Below, piece by piece: positions 44,536-56,261 of a DNA stretch of 64,000 nucleotides. Below the pieces are notes generated by a model that saw nothing but the letters and a program-made list of their open reading frames with translations, searched no databases and was not told the DNA's origin. Each line of letters begins with the position of its first letter. Position 1 is the stretch's first letter. Origin of the DNA: Dactylorhiza incarnata. Lineage: Eukaryota > Streptophyta > Magnoliopsida > Asparagales > Orchidaceae. The stretch spans positions 1,758,001 through 1,822,000 of the forward strand of contig JAWHQI010000001.1 of NCBI GenBank assembly GCA_033032865.1, written 5' to 3'. A program made the translations under genes and the position numbers.

Positions 44536-46298
44536 CATACCTAGCTGATTTATAAAGAAGATATGTTTCTTTTCATCCAAGGGCTTGGTGAAAATATCAG
44601 CTCTTTGCAAATCAGTAGAGATGAATTGTAGGCAAATTTTATTTTTATCCACATTATCCCTAAGGAAGTGGTGCCTAATTTCTATGTGTTTAGTCCTACT
44701 ATGGAGAACTGGATTTTGTGCTATAGATAATTGTCACAAAATATAATTGAATTAGTTAAGTTGACAACATAGTCTAGGAGATGATTTTATATCCACAATA
44801 TCTGTGAGCAGCAACTGCCTGCAGCTATGTATTCAGCTTCAGCTGTTGATGTAGACACAAATGTTTGTTTCTTACAAAACCAAGACACAAGCCTATCACC
44901 AAGAAACTGACAAGTTCCTAATGTGCTTTTCCCGTCTACTTTGTATCCAGCATAATCTGAATCTGAGAATCCAGTTAATTCAAATTCAGATGCTGTTGGA
45001 TACCAAAGTCCTAGATTAGGGCAACCCTTTATATATCTCAAAATTATTTTTAATAAAATTAGATGAGATTCTTTGGGGTTAACTTGGAATCTAGCACAAA
45101 TACAAGTAGCAAACATTTTATCAGGCCTACTTGCTGTTAAATAAAGTAATGAGCCAACAATTGCTCTATATACCTTCTGATCAACAGGTTTCCCTGATTC
45201 ATCAGTATCAACAACATCATTAGAGGGCATGGGTGTTTTCATGGTGGAAGAATCAGACATACCAAATCTTTTCACCAATTCCTTAGTATACTTAGATTGG
45301 GATATGAAGATTCCATTTGGAGTTTGCTTCACTTGAAGACCAAGGAAGTATGATAGTTCACCCATACTACTCATTTCAAATTTAGATTGCATTATATTAG
45401 AAAATCTTTTGCATAAGTTTGAATCAGTAGAGCCAAAAATAATATCATCTACATATATTTGAACTAGTAGAGTTTGATTTTTATGTATCCTGAAAAATAA
45501 AGTTTTATTTACTATGCCTCTACATAATTTATTCTCTAAAAGAAAACTAGCTGAGGTCTCATACCATGCTCTGGGAGCTTGTTTAAGACCATAGAGAGCT
45601 TTCTTAAGCTTAAATACAAAAGAAGAGTGAGCTGGAGAGATGAAACCTGGTGGTTGTTCCATATAGACTTCTTCTTTGATTTCTCCATTCAAGAATGCAC
45701 TCTTTACATCCATTTGATAAACCTTGAACTGCTTGTATGCTGCAAATGCAAGGAAGATCCTGATTGCTTCTAACCTTGCAACTTGTGCAAAAGTCTGATC
45801 ATAGTCTATTCCTTCTTCCTGTGAGTATCCTTGAGCTACTAGTCTAGCTTTGTTTCTCACAATATTGCCATTTGCATCTAGTTTATTCCTGTAGACCCAC
45901 TTAGTTCCAATGACTGGATGATTCTTTGGTCTAGGAACCAATTCCCAAACTTTGTTTGTCTCAAACTGATTGAGCTCCTCTTGCATAACAATGATCCAGT
46001 TGGGATCTTGTTCTTTATCTTGTAGGGATTGAGGTTCAATCTGAGAGAGAAAACAAGTATGCATCATATTCTGATTTGCCTGATGCCTTGTTTGCACACC
46101 TGCTGAAATATCACCAATAATTTGAGATATTTGATGATCTCTAACTGTGATGTGATCAACAGTTGGAGTGGGTTCAGCAATGATTTCCACTTGGGGAATT
46201 TGTCCAGCTGTGATATCCTGTGGAAGATGTTCTGCTGTTATCTGATTTGAACTGTCAGCAAAATCTGGATGATTTTCTTCTTCACTTTCTTCAGCATC
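44536..46298 (-). pseudogene. pol: SIRE-B reverse transcriptase and RNase H
   Basis: Minus strand. After the stop at 46299 the same frame stays open from 46296 down to 44787 (ATG at 46190). The RT has [65 protein letters not shown] and the catalytic YVDDIIFGS (Asp pair encoded at 45455-45444). The thumb has [18 protein letters not shown]. RNase H has [26 protein letters not shown] and [20 protein letters not shown] stop after ILW (44787), in place of the usual run-on, and a shift cut the last ~80 codons, which can still be recognised to about 44540. This is the best-preserved enzyme in the window. Its signatures are SIRE-type. Confidence 0.9.
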
Positions 46299-47661
46299 CT
46301 ACTGTACAGGATTTAGTGATCCATCCTTCTGTAGAGCTAATTGATCTAGCTGCTCACATAGTGTAGGTACCTGCAAATTTTCTATGGTAGAAGAATTCTT
46401 CTCCTTGTAAAACATATTTGTTTCATCAAAAGAAACATGCATAGATTCTTCAATTTTAAGAGAAGATTTGTTATAAATCCTATATGCTTTGCTGACTAAT
46501 GAATAGCCTAAGAAAATTCCTTCTTCAGATTTTGGTTCAAATTTCCTAAGGTATTTCTTATCATTATTGTGAACAAAACATTTACAACCAAATGCTCTAA
46601 AATAGTTAACTTTAGGTTTCTTCCCTTTAAGTAACTCATAAGGAGTCTTACCCTTAAGTTTGTGTATCAAACTTCTATTCAACACATAGTTTGCTGTGAT
46701 TACAACCTCTGCCCAAAAAGATAGGGGCAAATTAGCATCTGCAAGTAATGTTCTTGCTGATTCAATTAGAGTTCTATTTTTCCTTTCAACTACCCCATTT
46801 TGTTGAGGAGTTCTAGGACCTGAGAAGCAATGCCTGATACCTTCCTTCTCACAGAATTCTTGCATGAGAAGAGACTCAAACTCAGTGCCATGATCACTTC
46901 TGATCAATGCAATATGTATAGAGTACTCAATATTTATGCTCTTAAGAAAGTCTCTAAGAACTTTAAAGTTATCTGACTTTTCTCTCAAAAAGAACACCCA
47001 AGTGAATCTAGAGAAGTCATCTACAATAACTAGAGTGTAAGACTTCCCCCCTAAACTCTTTGTTATTATAGGTCCAAAAAGGTCCATATGCAGTAAATAT
47101 AAGATTCTAGGTGAATCACTTTTAGATAATGATTTAAAACTATTTTTAGTTTGCTTGCCTAGTTGACATGACCTACAAAGACCTTCTTTCTTGTATAAAC
47201 CTAAAGGTAAACCTCTAACAAGATTGTCCTTAGATAATTTAGCAATGTTCCTAAGGTTTACATGTCCTAATCTCTCATGCCAAAGTTCACTAGGTTTGCT
47301 TAATTCATTAAATAAATAGATTTCTAATTTAGATGAATTGAAATTTACTAAAATAAATATTACCTTGCCTAATACCTGATAAAACAATAACATTATCAGA
47401 AGATTTAATAAGACATTTTAATTTATTAAAAGTTACCTGATACCCTTCATCACATAATTGACTTATGCTGATGAGGTTGTGCTTCAGTCCCTTGATATAA
47501 GCTACCTCTTTGTAGGTGACTTCTCCAACCTTGACTTTTCCATAGCCTTTTGTTTGTCCACAGTTGGAGTCTCCAAATATTACTTTTGGTCCAAGCTTTG
47601 CCTTGTAGTTGTTCAGGTTGGCCTTGTTTCCTGTCATATGCTTTGAATAGCCACTATCCAA
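46299..47661 (-). pseudogene. pol: SIRE-B protease and integrase
   Basis: Minus strand. The protease reads YLDSGYSKHMTG with DSG intact (about 47660-47625), then GLKHNLISISQLCDEGY. A frameshift near 47360 divides it from the integrase (47393-46299): HERLGHVNLRNI and CRSCQLGKQT form the HHCC module; LHMDLFGP (first Asp, about 47085), LIRSDHGTEF (second Asp, about 46900) and PQQNGVVERKNRT (Glu, about 46805) form the DDE core; then LKGKTPYELLKGKKPKVNYFRAFGCKCFVHN. All catalytic residues are present. A TAG at 46301-46299 (after LNPVQ) interrupts an otherwise continuous frame into RT. Confidence 0.9.
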
Positions 47662-48754
47662 ATACCATTTTCATTTATTCTTGGACAAATGTGTATCTGC
47701 AAAAACAGAAAAACAATCTATTTGTTCCTGACCCAGACTACCTTGGGTCTTTTTGTATTTCCACAAAAATCTGAAATAAAAGACATTTCAGGTTGGTCCT
47801 TGTAACCTTGTGGATGATACCTCTTTGGAGGTATTATCCATTCAATGAAAGGATTCTTAGAATGTGAAGAATAAGAATTGTTCAAATTCTCTGTATAGTT
47901 TCTGTTCGACGAACTGGGCTGAGTTCGTCGAGCGTTGTTCGACGAATGACTGAGATTTCATCGAGCGCCGTTCATATAATGACTATATAGAAAATCTGTC
48001 TTCAGAGTCCGTCGAGCTCCGTTCGACGAAGTGGATACATTTCGTCGAGCTCCGTTCGACAAATTCTGCTGAATTCTGCTATTCTCGACAATTTTACTTG
48101 AAATATTTTTATTTATTCCTACAACCTCTTTGCTCTTAGCAGAGATGAATTTTATAGGTGTAGATAATATGTTCTTCTTAATCAGATGTGGCTCACTTGA
48201 TGAAGCACCCAAGCCTAGTTTGCTATTAAGTCTAGCATTAACAGTGCTTGTAATGTCCATCAGTTTGATGCTTCTCCCATTTAGGGATTCTTCAAATTTC
48301 TTGGCCTCGAAAAGTTTATTCTCAAGGAGAATAGTTTGTTCTCTAGAGGCAACCAAATCTTTCTTAAGATTTACATTCTCTTCACTTATTTGATTCATTT
48401 CAGCTAGCTTATTTCTGAGTGAGATTATTTCTTTCTCAGATTTTATTATGTCTAAGCAAAGAACCTTGAATTCATCTTTGAATCCAACTGAATTGAAATC
48501 AAAGTTAGATATTACCTGATCAGCATCATCTTCTGCTTCTGATTCTGATTCTCTTTATCAGAATTGTTGGCTGAGGCATTGATTGCCATCATGCAGAAGT
48601 TCTTCTCTTCTTCATTATCTTCATCATCACTGGATGATGATGCATTTCCTGACTCACTGCCTGAGTCATAAATGGCCATCAAACATTGGTCATTTTCTTT
48701 TGATTTTTCTTCATCATTTGAAGAACTGGATGACTGTTCTGATTCAATGTCACT
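47662..48754 (-). pseudogene. gag: SIRE-B gag C-terminal coiled-coil region with repeat-encoded NGARR peptides
   Basis: Minus strand. An acidic Asp/Glu/Ser region (about 48750-48500) is followed by a coiled-coil-like frame (48398-47958: NQISEENVNLKKDLVASREQ, TILLENKLFEAKKFEESL). At the end, SSNGARRN/T peptides are encoded by TTCGTCGA-type DNA (47905-48060), the same motif as in the LTR. The frame stops at 47958 and the protease frame begins near 47700. A long gag with coiled coil and serine-rich tail is typical of SIRE elements. Confidence 0.72.
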
Positions 48755-49741
48755 CTAGGTTTCTGCTACAAATCCTCTTCCCTTCTTTTGGTGTTTGTGG
48801 GAGGAAGACTTGCTGGAGTGTCTTCTTTCCTCTTTTTCAGTTCTCTTTTCCTTTTTCTGATTTTCTGGACATTCTGGCAGAATATGTCCAGGTTTCTTGC
48901 AGCCATAACAAACAATATCTTTAGAATTTGACTTGTCATACCTTGGCTTTTCCCTTGATCTGGAGTCCTTCTTTCTGAAATCCTTCTTAGCCATCTTGTA
49001 GAACCTTTTGGCTAGAAGGTTCATGAACTCCTCATCTCTTGGAGCTTTTTCTTCTTCTTCAGCTGCTTTGAAAGCAATGTTCCTTTCCTTCTTTGTTGCT
49101 GGAGATGAAGTGGACTGTTCAACTTCCCTGAATTTGATGAGCAGCTCATAGGATTTGAGCTTGCCCAATAGTGTTTCAGTAGTAATCTCATTGAGGCTTC
49201 TGGCTTCCTTGATTGGCCAGATCCTAGAATCCCATGTGCTGGGGAAGCACATTAAGATCTTGTCATTGATCTCAGTGATAGAGATCACTTTATCCAAGGT
49301 CTTCAGCTCATTTATTATGAGGCCGAGCCTATTGTACATATCAGCAACACTTCCAGATTCTCCTTTCTTGAAATTCTCATATTGAGAAATAAGATGGGAC
49401 CTTCTGTCATTCCTTTCATCAGCAGATCCCTTAACCATGTTGTTGAGAGAAATCCATATTTCTCTTGCTGAGGTGCATTCCACCACTCTTTGAAAAATGT
49501 CATCAGACATTGTTTGAGCCAGAATGTTCGTGGCTTTTGCATCAACACTCCTTTGCTTTTTCTGGGCTTCAGTCCATTCAGGAGGTGGAACAGCATTATT
49601 GGTAGTTGTGGTTCCAGCACTTGCTGCTACTGTAGGTGTTGGAGGCCCTGCCAAAATAACATTAAATATTTCTTCATCAATTGAGTTCATATACAACCTA
49701 ATCCTTGCTTTCCATAGTGCAAACTTACTGAGATTGCACAT
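48755..49741 (-). pseudogene. gag: SIRE-B gag, capsid and zinc knuckle
   Basis: Minus strand, 328 open codons. MCNLSKFALWKARIRLYMNS, NILAQTMSDDIFQRVVECTSAREIWISL and DMYNRLGLIINELKTLDKVISITEINDKILMCFPSTWD form the UBN2-type gag. The zinc knuckle CYGCKKPGHILPEC (about 48910-48870) is perfect. The ATG lies about 150 bases after the PBS; a better Met may lie upstream, because the family usually has about 10-20 more residues. The frame stops at 48755 (a TAG where the polyprotein should run on). Gag packages element RNA. Confidence 0.85.
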
Positions 49742-49876
49742 ATGAGGTCTTGTGCTTGAATACTCTTTGTTTTATGCCATCAGTTTTTTAAACAAAAATA
49801 AATAAGATAACAACTCTGAAAGAATTTAAGATCTAATTGATCTTTGTGATTCAGGTGTTAGCCTGTAAAGAATCAA

Positions 49877-49893
49877 CTTCCTCTGATACCAAA
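49877..49893 (-). promoter_or_regulatory. SIRE-B primer-binding site (tRNA-iMet)
   Basis: Minus strand TTTGGTATCAGAGGAAG immediately follows the LTR end CTTTCA. This is the standard TGGTATCAGAG site. Confidence 0.92.
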
Positions 49894-51933
49894 TGAAAGT
49901 GGAGGTTAGATCTTAAATTAACTCTAGAGGGGGGGGGGGGGGGGTGAATAGAGTTTTAAAACTTTTCCTTTAGTTTTATTGCAGAATTAAAATAGTGATA
50001 TATATATATATGTGTGTATATGAGTGAGTAATAAAAACAGAATAAAATGAATAATGAAAACAGCACACTGCACAAGCACAGAAAAGTAAAACAATCACAG
50101 AAGACACAAGGAGCTATAGTAGTTCCCCAATAAATCTAGGTACGTCTACTCTTCTACCACCCTTGGTAGGAATCCACTAGGATTTTTGATCAGGTGCCCT
50201 CACACCAAGGTGATTTTGATCAGGTGTCCACACACCACAGAGCTTTTGATCAGGTGCTCAAAACCAACTAGATTTTTTGATCAGGTGTCTTGCCACCAAG
50301 GAGGTAAACTTTTGAAGGGAGTTTTAACCCTGTACAAGATGGGATAGAGAGGGGTTTAGATGTTCTTCTCTGTCAAGATGCTGAGAGAAGACTCTAGTGG
50401 ATGTATGTTGAAAAACTCCTCTGTCTGATATGAAATGTTTGACAGTTGATTTGCTGGAGCTTTTTCTTGAAAGTAATGATCCTCTTGATAGCTGATAAAT
50501 CTGAGAGACAAGAATGATTCTCAGATTGTTTGTTGCTTCTTTGAAGATCTGAACACTTGCAGCATAGACTGAGAGAGGTGTTGTTGAAGATGTTCTCAAT
50601 ACGTAAGAGCTGCTGGAGGAAGAAGATGAAGATCTGTGTGATTTTGTTCTTCTGTTCTTCCTGTATATCTCTCTTTATTTTTCTTTCTTTTTCTCTGTAC
50701 AGCAATTCTGTATTATGTTCTGTATTGATGTTGTCGAGAGAAACTGAAGGTAATAATCTGCTGTATATTAATCTGCTATATCCTCTTCCTTATTTTCTTT
50801 TGAAATCTCTGACAGACATTAATTGCAAATTCCTTATATTAAGGAATAAATATATCTGAAAGGATATTTTGAAAACATAAATCTGCTGCGTCGTTTATCT
50901 CTTTCCTTTTTCACGAAATGTCCTTTTCTGAGGAATGTCAATGGCTATAATCTTGGAATAATAAAGGAAATATATTTTCCTCACTTGATCTGATTGAAAG
51001 AGCCGTTGCTGTAGTCGATCTGAGATCAGAGAATGAAATAAATAATCTTTCTGAAATTTCTGAACTAATTCTTCGATCTGAGTAAAATTCGTCGATCTCA
51101 AGAATTTTTGTCGAACACAAAATTTACTTCATCGACCTCAATTGAATCTTGCTGGAAAAAATAATTTTGTTGAGCTGAGGAGAACTTTCGTCGATCTGAA
51201 GGTATTCGTCGAACGCAGATTCGTCGACCTCAAGATTTTCATCGATCGCAATTAAAATTTGCTCTGGAAGAGTTGAATTAGTAAAGCTGAGAAGAGCTTT
51301 CGTCGATCTGAGCATCTGATAAAGATTCATCGAACGCAGACTGGAGTTTGTCGAAGGGAAGGATTCGTCGACCGCTGAGCCTGGATAATTTCGTCGACCG
51401 CTGAGCTTGAGCAAAATCGTCGACCGCTGAGCCGGGTTCTGTTCGTCGACCGCTGTAACAATCTGTTCGTCGACCTCTGAATCGCTGAGATGGGATCGTC
51501 GACCGCTGAGACGAGATTGTCGACCGATGAGACGAGCTTGAAGCAAGCCGTTCGTCGAACGCATAATGTATTTAGTCGAGCGCTGCACTTAGACAAATTC
51601 TTCGACCGCTGAGATTTGAGCTGGATCGTCGAGCGCAGAATATACTTCGTTCGTTGAACGCAGAATATATTTCGTTCGTTGAACGCAGAATGCAAGCCGT
51701 TCGTCGAACGCAGAGAGCACGTCGTTCGTCGAACGCAGAGAGCATGCCGGTCATTGAACGCAGTTAGCCGTTCGTCGAACGCATTGTGGAGTTCGTCGAA
51801 TGCAGGATCTGAATGAAATCTTTAGCTCTAACAGCCTAAACTCTTGACCCATAAACTATACATTGGGGTCAACTTGATCCTAGTCAATCAGATAGTGATC
51901 CTAGCCCAAATCAGAAATAGGGTTGTTCCAACA
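49894..51933 (-). mobile_element. SIRE-B 5' LTR
   Basis: Same ends as 41576-43603. It includes a 16-base G run (49929-49944; six bases in the sister LTR) and the TCGTCGA array at about 51020-51810. Confidence 0.94.
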
Positions 51934-53343
51934 GTCTTGCAGGTATGTCCAAAGACCACCATGACTCCTGTGTGGTACTTGGACAGTGGATGTTCCAAGC
52001 ATATGACTGGAACAAGAAGCCTATTGAAGGAGTTTGCACCTGTAGAAGATGGACCCAAAGTAAAATTTGGATGATCTGACAGAGGTGTGGTCAAGGGGTA
52101 TGGTAAGATCACAAATGGCAGTATCACCATCACAAGAGTAGCTTATGTGAAAGGGTTACAACATAACCTTATAAGCATAAGTCAGCTATGCGACTTGGGA
52201 TATGCTGTTTCCTTCCACAAGGATAAGTTCCTGATCAAGAACTGTGAAAATGAATCCATTCTAACAGGCACTAGGAGTGGAAATATTTATTGTCTAAACT
52301 TTATTTGCATTAGAAAAAATGAGCTTGTATGTCTTGTAGCAAATGATGGAGTGTCTGCTTGTGTAAAGTGGCATAAGAGACTAGCCCATATTAACTACAA
52401 GTCTCTCAAGAAATTAATGTCAGAGAACTTGGTAAGAGATGATCCTAAGCTGGATTGCTTAGAAATGAGTCCTTGTCATGCATGTAAAATGGGCAAGCAA
52501 ACATGAACTTCATTTAAACGCATACATGACAAAGAATCCACTAGGTGCTTATACCTACTACACATGGACTTATTTGGTCCTATGGCAGTGCACAACCTAG
52601 GAAGTATGGCTTATACACTAGTTATTGTTGATGATCATTCTAGATTTGCCTGAGTATTCTTTTTGAAACACAAGTCTGATATCCTAAATACATTCAAGAA
52701 TTTTGTCAAACAAATTCAGAAAGAAGTAAACAGCTCTGTGGTTAAAATCAGAAGTGACCATGGAACTGAATTTCAGTCTGGGTCAATGACCAAATTCTAT
52801 GAAGAAGAAGGTATCCTACAAGAGTTTTCTTCTCCCAGAACTCCCCAACAGAATAGGGTGGCTGAGAGGAAAAATAGAACACTCATTGAAGCTGGGAGGA
52901 CCATGCTAAGCGACTCCTCACTCCCAGAATACCTATGGGCTGAGGCAGTTAACACTGCATGTCATGTGCAAAATAGAGCACTCATCAATAAGAACCATAA
53001 TTAAACTCCTTATGAGCTAATTAAGAGTAAGAAGCCAACACTAGCTTACTTCAAAATCTTTGGAAGTAAATGCCATGTGCTGAAAAACAATAAGCACTAT
53101 ATTGCCAAATTCTCTGAAAAGAGCTATGAAGGTGTCTTTGTAGGATAAAATAAGCATAGCAAGGCCTACAAAGTCTTCAATAAGAATGCTCTTACAATTG
53201 AGGAATCTATTCATATCATTTTTAATGAGAGTAGCATGCTGCATAACCCTTCTTCTAGTTGATCCAATGCAGGAATTGATGAAAGATTAGAGAACCTCAA
53301 AATCAGAGAAGAATAACCAGTTGATAAGAATAAGTCCTCCACA
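51934..53343 (+). pseudogene. pol: SIRE-A protease and integrase, degraded
   Basis: Resumes SIRE-A after the TSD GTCTT. Protease WYLDSGCSKHMTG (about 51975-52010) keeps DSG, followed by GLQHNLISISQLCDLGY. The HHCC module is KWHKRLAHINYKSL and CHACKMGKQT. The integrase core has LHMDLFGP (52560), RSDHGTEF (about 52750) and PQQNRVAERKNRT (52850), where the usual NG before the Glu is NR. At least six stops lie in one frame (52075, 52504, 52651, 53002, 53146 and 53260 regions), most of them TGA or TAA point changes in an otherwise collinear frame. Copia integrase clearly; SIRE type by similarity to SIRE-B. Confidence 0.87.
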
Positions 53344-54492
53344 ATGGAATCTATTCCAGAATCAGTTGAAGAGTTCACTGAGGAGCCAAATCCCCTAGAT
53401 GTGCCCCTTGAAGCAGGAGCTGAAGAAGTTGTAGAAACCAGAGAACCAATAAGAGTAATGCCTACTGCTATGAGATATCGTAGAAATCATCCAACAAATC
53501 AGATAATTGGTGAGCATACTGATGGAGTGAGAACAAGGAGAAGTGCACTAAATGAAAACTTGCAACTTAGTTTTCTATCCCAACTTGAGCCCAAGAAATT
53601 TGAGGAGGCTAACAGAGACCAATTCTGGGTTATGGCTATGCAAGAAGAGCTAAACCAGTTTAAGAGGTGCAAGGTATGGAAACTTATCCCAAGGACACAA
53701 GGGCACAATATCATTGGGACAAAGTGGGTATACAAAAATAAGATGGATGAAGCTGGATTGATTATAAAGAACAAGGCAAGACTGGTAGCTCAAGGATACG
53801 GGCAGGAGGAAGGCATAGACTTTGATCAGACATTTGCACCTATTGCTAGATTGGAAGCAATCAGACTCTTTCTAGCTTATGCTGCATACAAGGGGTTCAA
53901 AGTTTATCAAATGGATGTCAAATCAGCATTCTTGAATGGAAATCTAAAGGAAGAAGTTTATGTAGCTTAACCACCAGATTTTATCTCTCCAAACTTTCTT
54001 GATCATGTATATTTCCTCAAGAAAGCCTTATATGGGCTAAAGCAAGCCCCAAGGGCCTGGTATGAGACATTGCCTACCTTTCTCCTTGAAAATAAATTCT
54101 CGAGAGGAAAAATAGATAAGACTCTTTTCTTGAGAGAGTTGAAGGGCCAGATCCTTTTGGTCCAGATATATGTTGATGACATTATATTTGGATCAGCAGA
54201 TGAGAGTCTTTGCAAAAAGTTTGCTAAACTTATGCAAAGTAAATTTGAAATGAGCAGTGTGGGAGAGCTAAAGTATTTCTTAGGTCTCCAAGTAAAGCAA
54301 TCCGAGGAAGAAATTTTCATTTCTCAGAACAAGTTTACCTTGGATATCATAAAGAAATTTGGTATGGAGAACTCTACCCCTATGAGAACTCCTATGGGCT
54401 CTACCGTGTCTCTAGACAAGGATGAAAAAGGGAAACTCTATAATGAGTCCATGTATAGAATCATAATTGGCTCATTGCTCTATCTTACTACG
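53344..54492 (+). pseudogene. pol: SIRE-A reverse transcriptase, RNase H missing
   Basis: An acidic linker (53344-53480) precedes the [56 protein letters not shown], one TAA (53968) in place of the residue before [17 protein letters not shown], the catalytic YVDDIIFGS (54169-54180), [19 protein letters not shown] and SMYRIIIGSLLYLTT. At about 54492 the frame ends abruptly and unrelated AT-rich leader sequence follows. The entire RNase H domain (about 140 codons) is deleted, whereas SIRE-B keeps most of its own. Confidence 0.88.
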
Positions 54493-54619
54493 CGCCTCTT
54501 TGCCTTCCCAATACATTACTTTATATATTAGGCATTGTGTAAGCATAGAGATCACGTACACACAAAACCCTAGAATCCTTCCTTCTTCTTCATCCGTACG
54601 ACAACTCTCTGCTAACGAA
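54493..54619 (+). other. Junction between truncated RT and env-like ORF
   Basis: AT-rich then pyrimidine-rich (ACCCTAGAATCCTTCCTTCT), resembling a 5' untranslated leader for the next ORF. It includes TTTATATAT near 54520. Confidence 0.4.
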
Positions 54620-56261
54620 ATGGCGCCGAAGAAGAATGATGAGAAACTCCCTTCCGGAGGAGAGCTTCTGAAAGGAGGTTTTGAGCAGACAGAGGAAGAC
54701 CTGGATATGGTTATAACTCTTCTATATGCATCGGAACTAGAATACCTTCTCACAGAGCCGACCCGTATCTACTATTCATCCGTTTCTGCGTTCTTTGAAA
54801 ACGCCATACTTCACAAATCAGAAAAGGAAATCCGAACCGTTCTGTCTGGGCAACACAATCAAATGACTACTGAAATTATATCCACAGTTCTACAACGTAC
54901 TACCTTTGAAAAGGATGAGACAGAAGAAGACGTCACTGACTACGATGTTTATGAAGGATTGAAATGGTGTGGTTTCGAAACCAAAACCTACGGCAGCATG
55001 CAGATAATGCAGATGAATAGGCAAGGCAAACTACTGACAGAAATCATCGGAAAGGTACTGAACTATAAGATCGGCTTGCATGATCGCGTCTCAAAAGAAA
55101 TGTTTGAGATTATGGTCAGAGTAATCTTAAATAAGAGGACTGATTGGGGAAAGTTATTGTTTGACATGATTGCGGACAACCTCAACTCTCCAACATTTGG
55201 AAGAATACTATCCTTATATCTCTCGAATACCATCCCACATCTCCTAAAAGTTTCAGAAGATCGGCTTGCATGATCGCGTCTCAAAAGAAATGTTTGAGAT
55301 TATGGTCAGAGTAATCTTAAATAAGAGGACTGATTGGGGAAAGTTATTGTTCGACATGATTGCGGACAACCTCAACTCTCCAACATTTGGAAGAATACTA
55401 TCCTTATATCTCTCGAATACCATCCCACATCTCCTAAAAGTTTCAGAATCATTCAACAGGAGTCAGGGAATCTTGAGGCACTTGAGATTCTGTGACAAGG
55501 GACTTTGGGCCTTGATCAAAAGAATCACTTGCATCTTTCTTTGTAAACCTGCGAGAGAAGAAATCCCAAGAGTGGATATTCCTCCTAATCCTCAAGAAGC
55601 AGTGGATCCAGCTCATCTGGAGCTTCCTGCAAGCGCCCCAAGCAGTCATCCAAATGTTGAACATGAGCACCACTCAGAAACCCCTACACCAATGGAGGGG
55701 GAGCATACAGGTCTGACAACAATGTTGCCTTCACCTCAAATCATAGAAGTTGATCCACATCATCTACCCAACATAACTCCCACAGCTCCATTACCTGATT
55801 TCATGTCCCACATGGAAAGCCTGTTGAACAGACAAAGAGAACAATTTGAAACCTATGTACATCAAGCTACCACAAGCTGCATAAATGATCTTTCTGCCAG
55901 GATAGATGTCCTTCAACATGATATTCAGCACATAAATCATCATGCAAATGTGTATCACACTGCTGCCAATGCTGTTGCTGACACATGAAATGAAATAGTA
56001 CATATCAATGAAGCAACCCGTCTGCTTAGACAACAACTTATTATTGTGCTGGATAGAATGAACACTCTCAGAGCTAATCAACAAGCAATTATTGCGAATC
56101 AGTGTGACTCCTTCAATGACTTTGAAGTTGCAGTAAATACTCTACTTCAAAGAATTTCATCCTCCGCTCAAGTAACTCAGGAGCTTGTGGACAATGTAGG
56201 GGAAACATTGCTGCATCAGTTTAAAATAACCCAAGATCATTTGTCAAATTCTTTCCATTAA
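54620..56261 (+). pseudogene. SIRE-A env-like ORF, broken by a 190-bp tandem duplication
   Basis: Start ATG at 54620 (MAPKKNDEKLPSGGELLKGG). The N-terminal domain contains TRIYYSSVSAFFENA, EEDVTDYDVYEGLKWCG, MFEIMVRVILNKRTDWGKLLFDMIADNL and FGRILSLYLSNTIPHLLK. These resemble the conserved block of the env-like or extra ORF found between pol and the 3' LTR in SIRE/Maximus elements. A 190-bp segment is duplicated in tandem (55068-55257, 55258-55447), which shifts the frame; the second frame runs to 55988 with a Pro-rich segment and a long coiled coil (LNRQREQFETYVHQATTS, DLSARIDVLQHDIQHI), then a stop and further coil to 56261. I see no signal peptide or membrane segment, so a real envelope role is unsupported. 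Confidence 0.7.
55068..55447 (+). repeat. 190-bp tandem duplication in the env-like ORF
   Basis: AAGATCGGCTTGCATGATCG begins both copies, exactly 190 bp apart. Only one difference is visible (TTTGACATG at 55160s, TTCGACATG in the second copy). 190 is not a multiple of three, so the ORF is frameshifted. Confidence 0.95.

Larger units (their letters stand above)
41576..51933 (-). mobile_element. SIRE-B: SIRE-type Ty1/copia element nested in SIRE-A
   Basis: Complete structure on the minus strand: 5' LTR 51933-49894, PBS, gag, protease, integrase, RT-RNase H, PPT, 3' LTR 43603-41576, perfect TSD GTCTT. The LTRs (2040 and 2028 bp) differ at only about 3 sites in the first 140 bp besides a G-run. 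It is therefore younger than SIRE-A. Pol is almost intact: one frameshift and one stop before the RNase H. No env-like ORF is present. Its LTRs are unrelated in sequence to those of SIRE-A. Confidence 0.95.
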
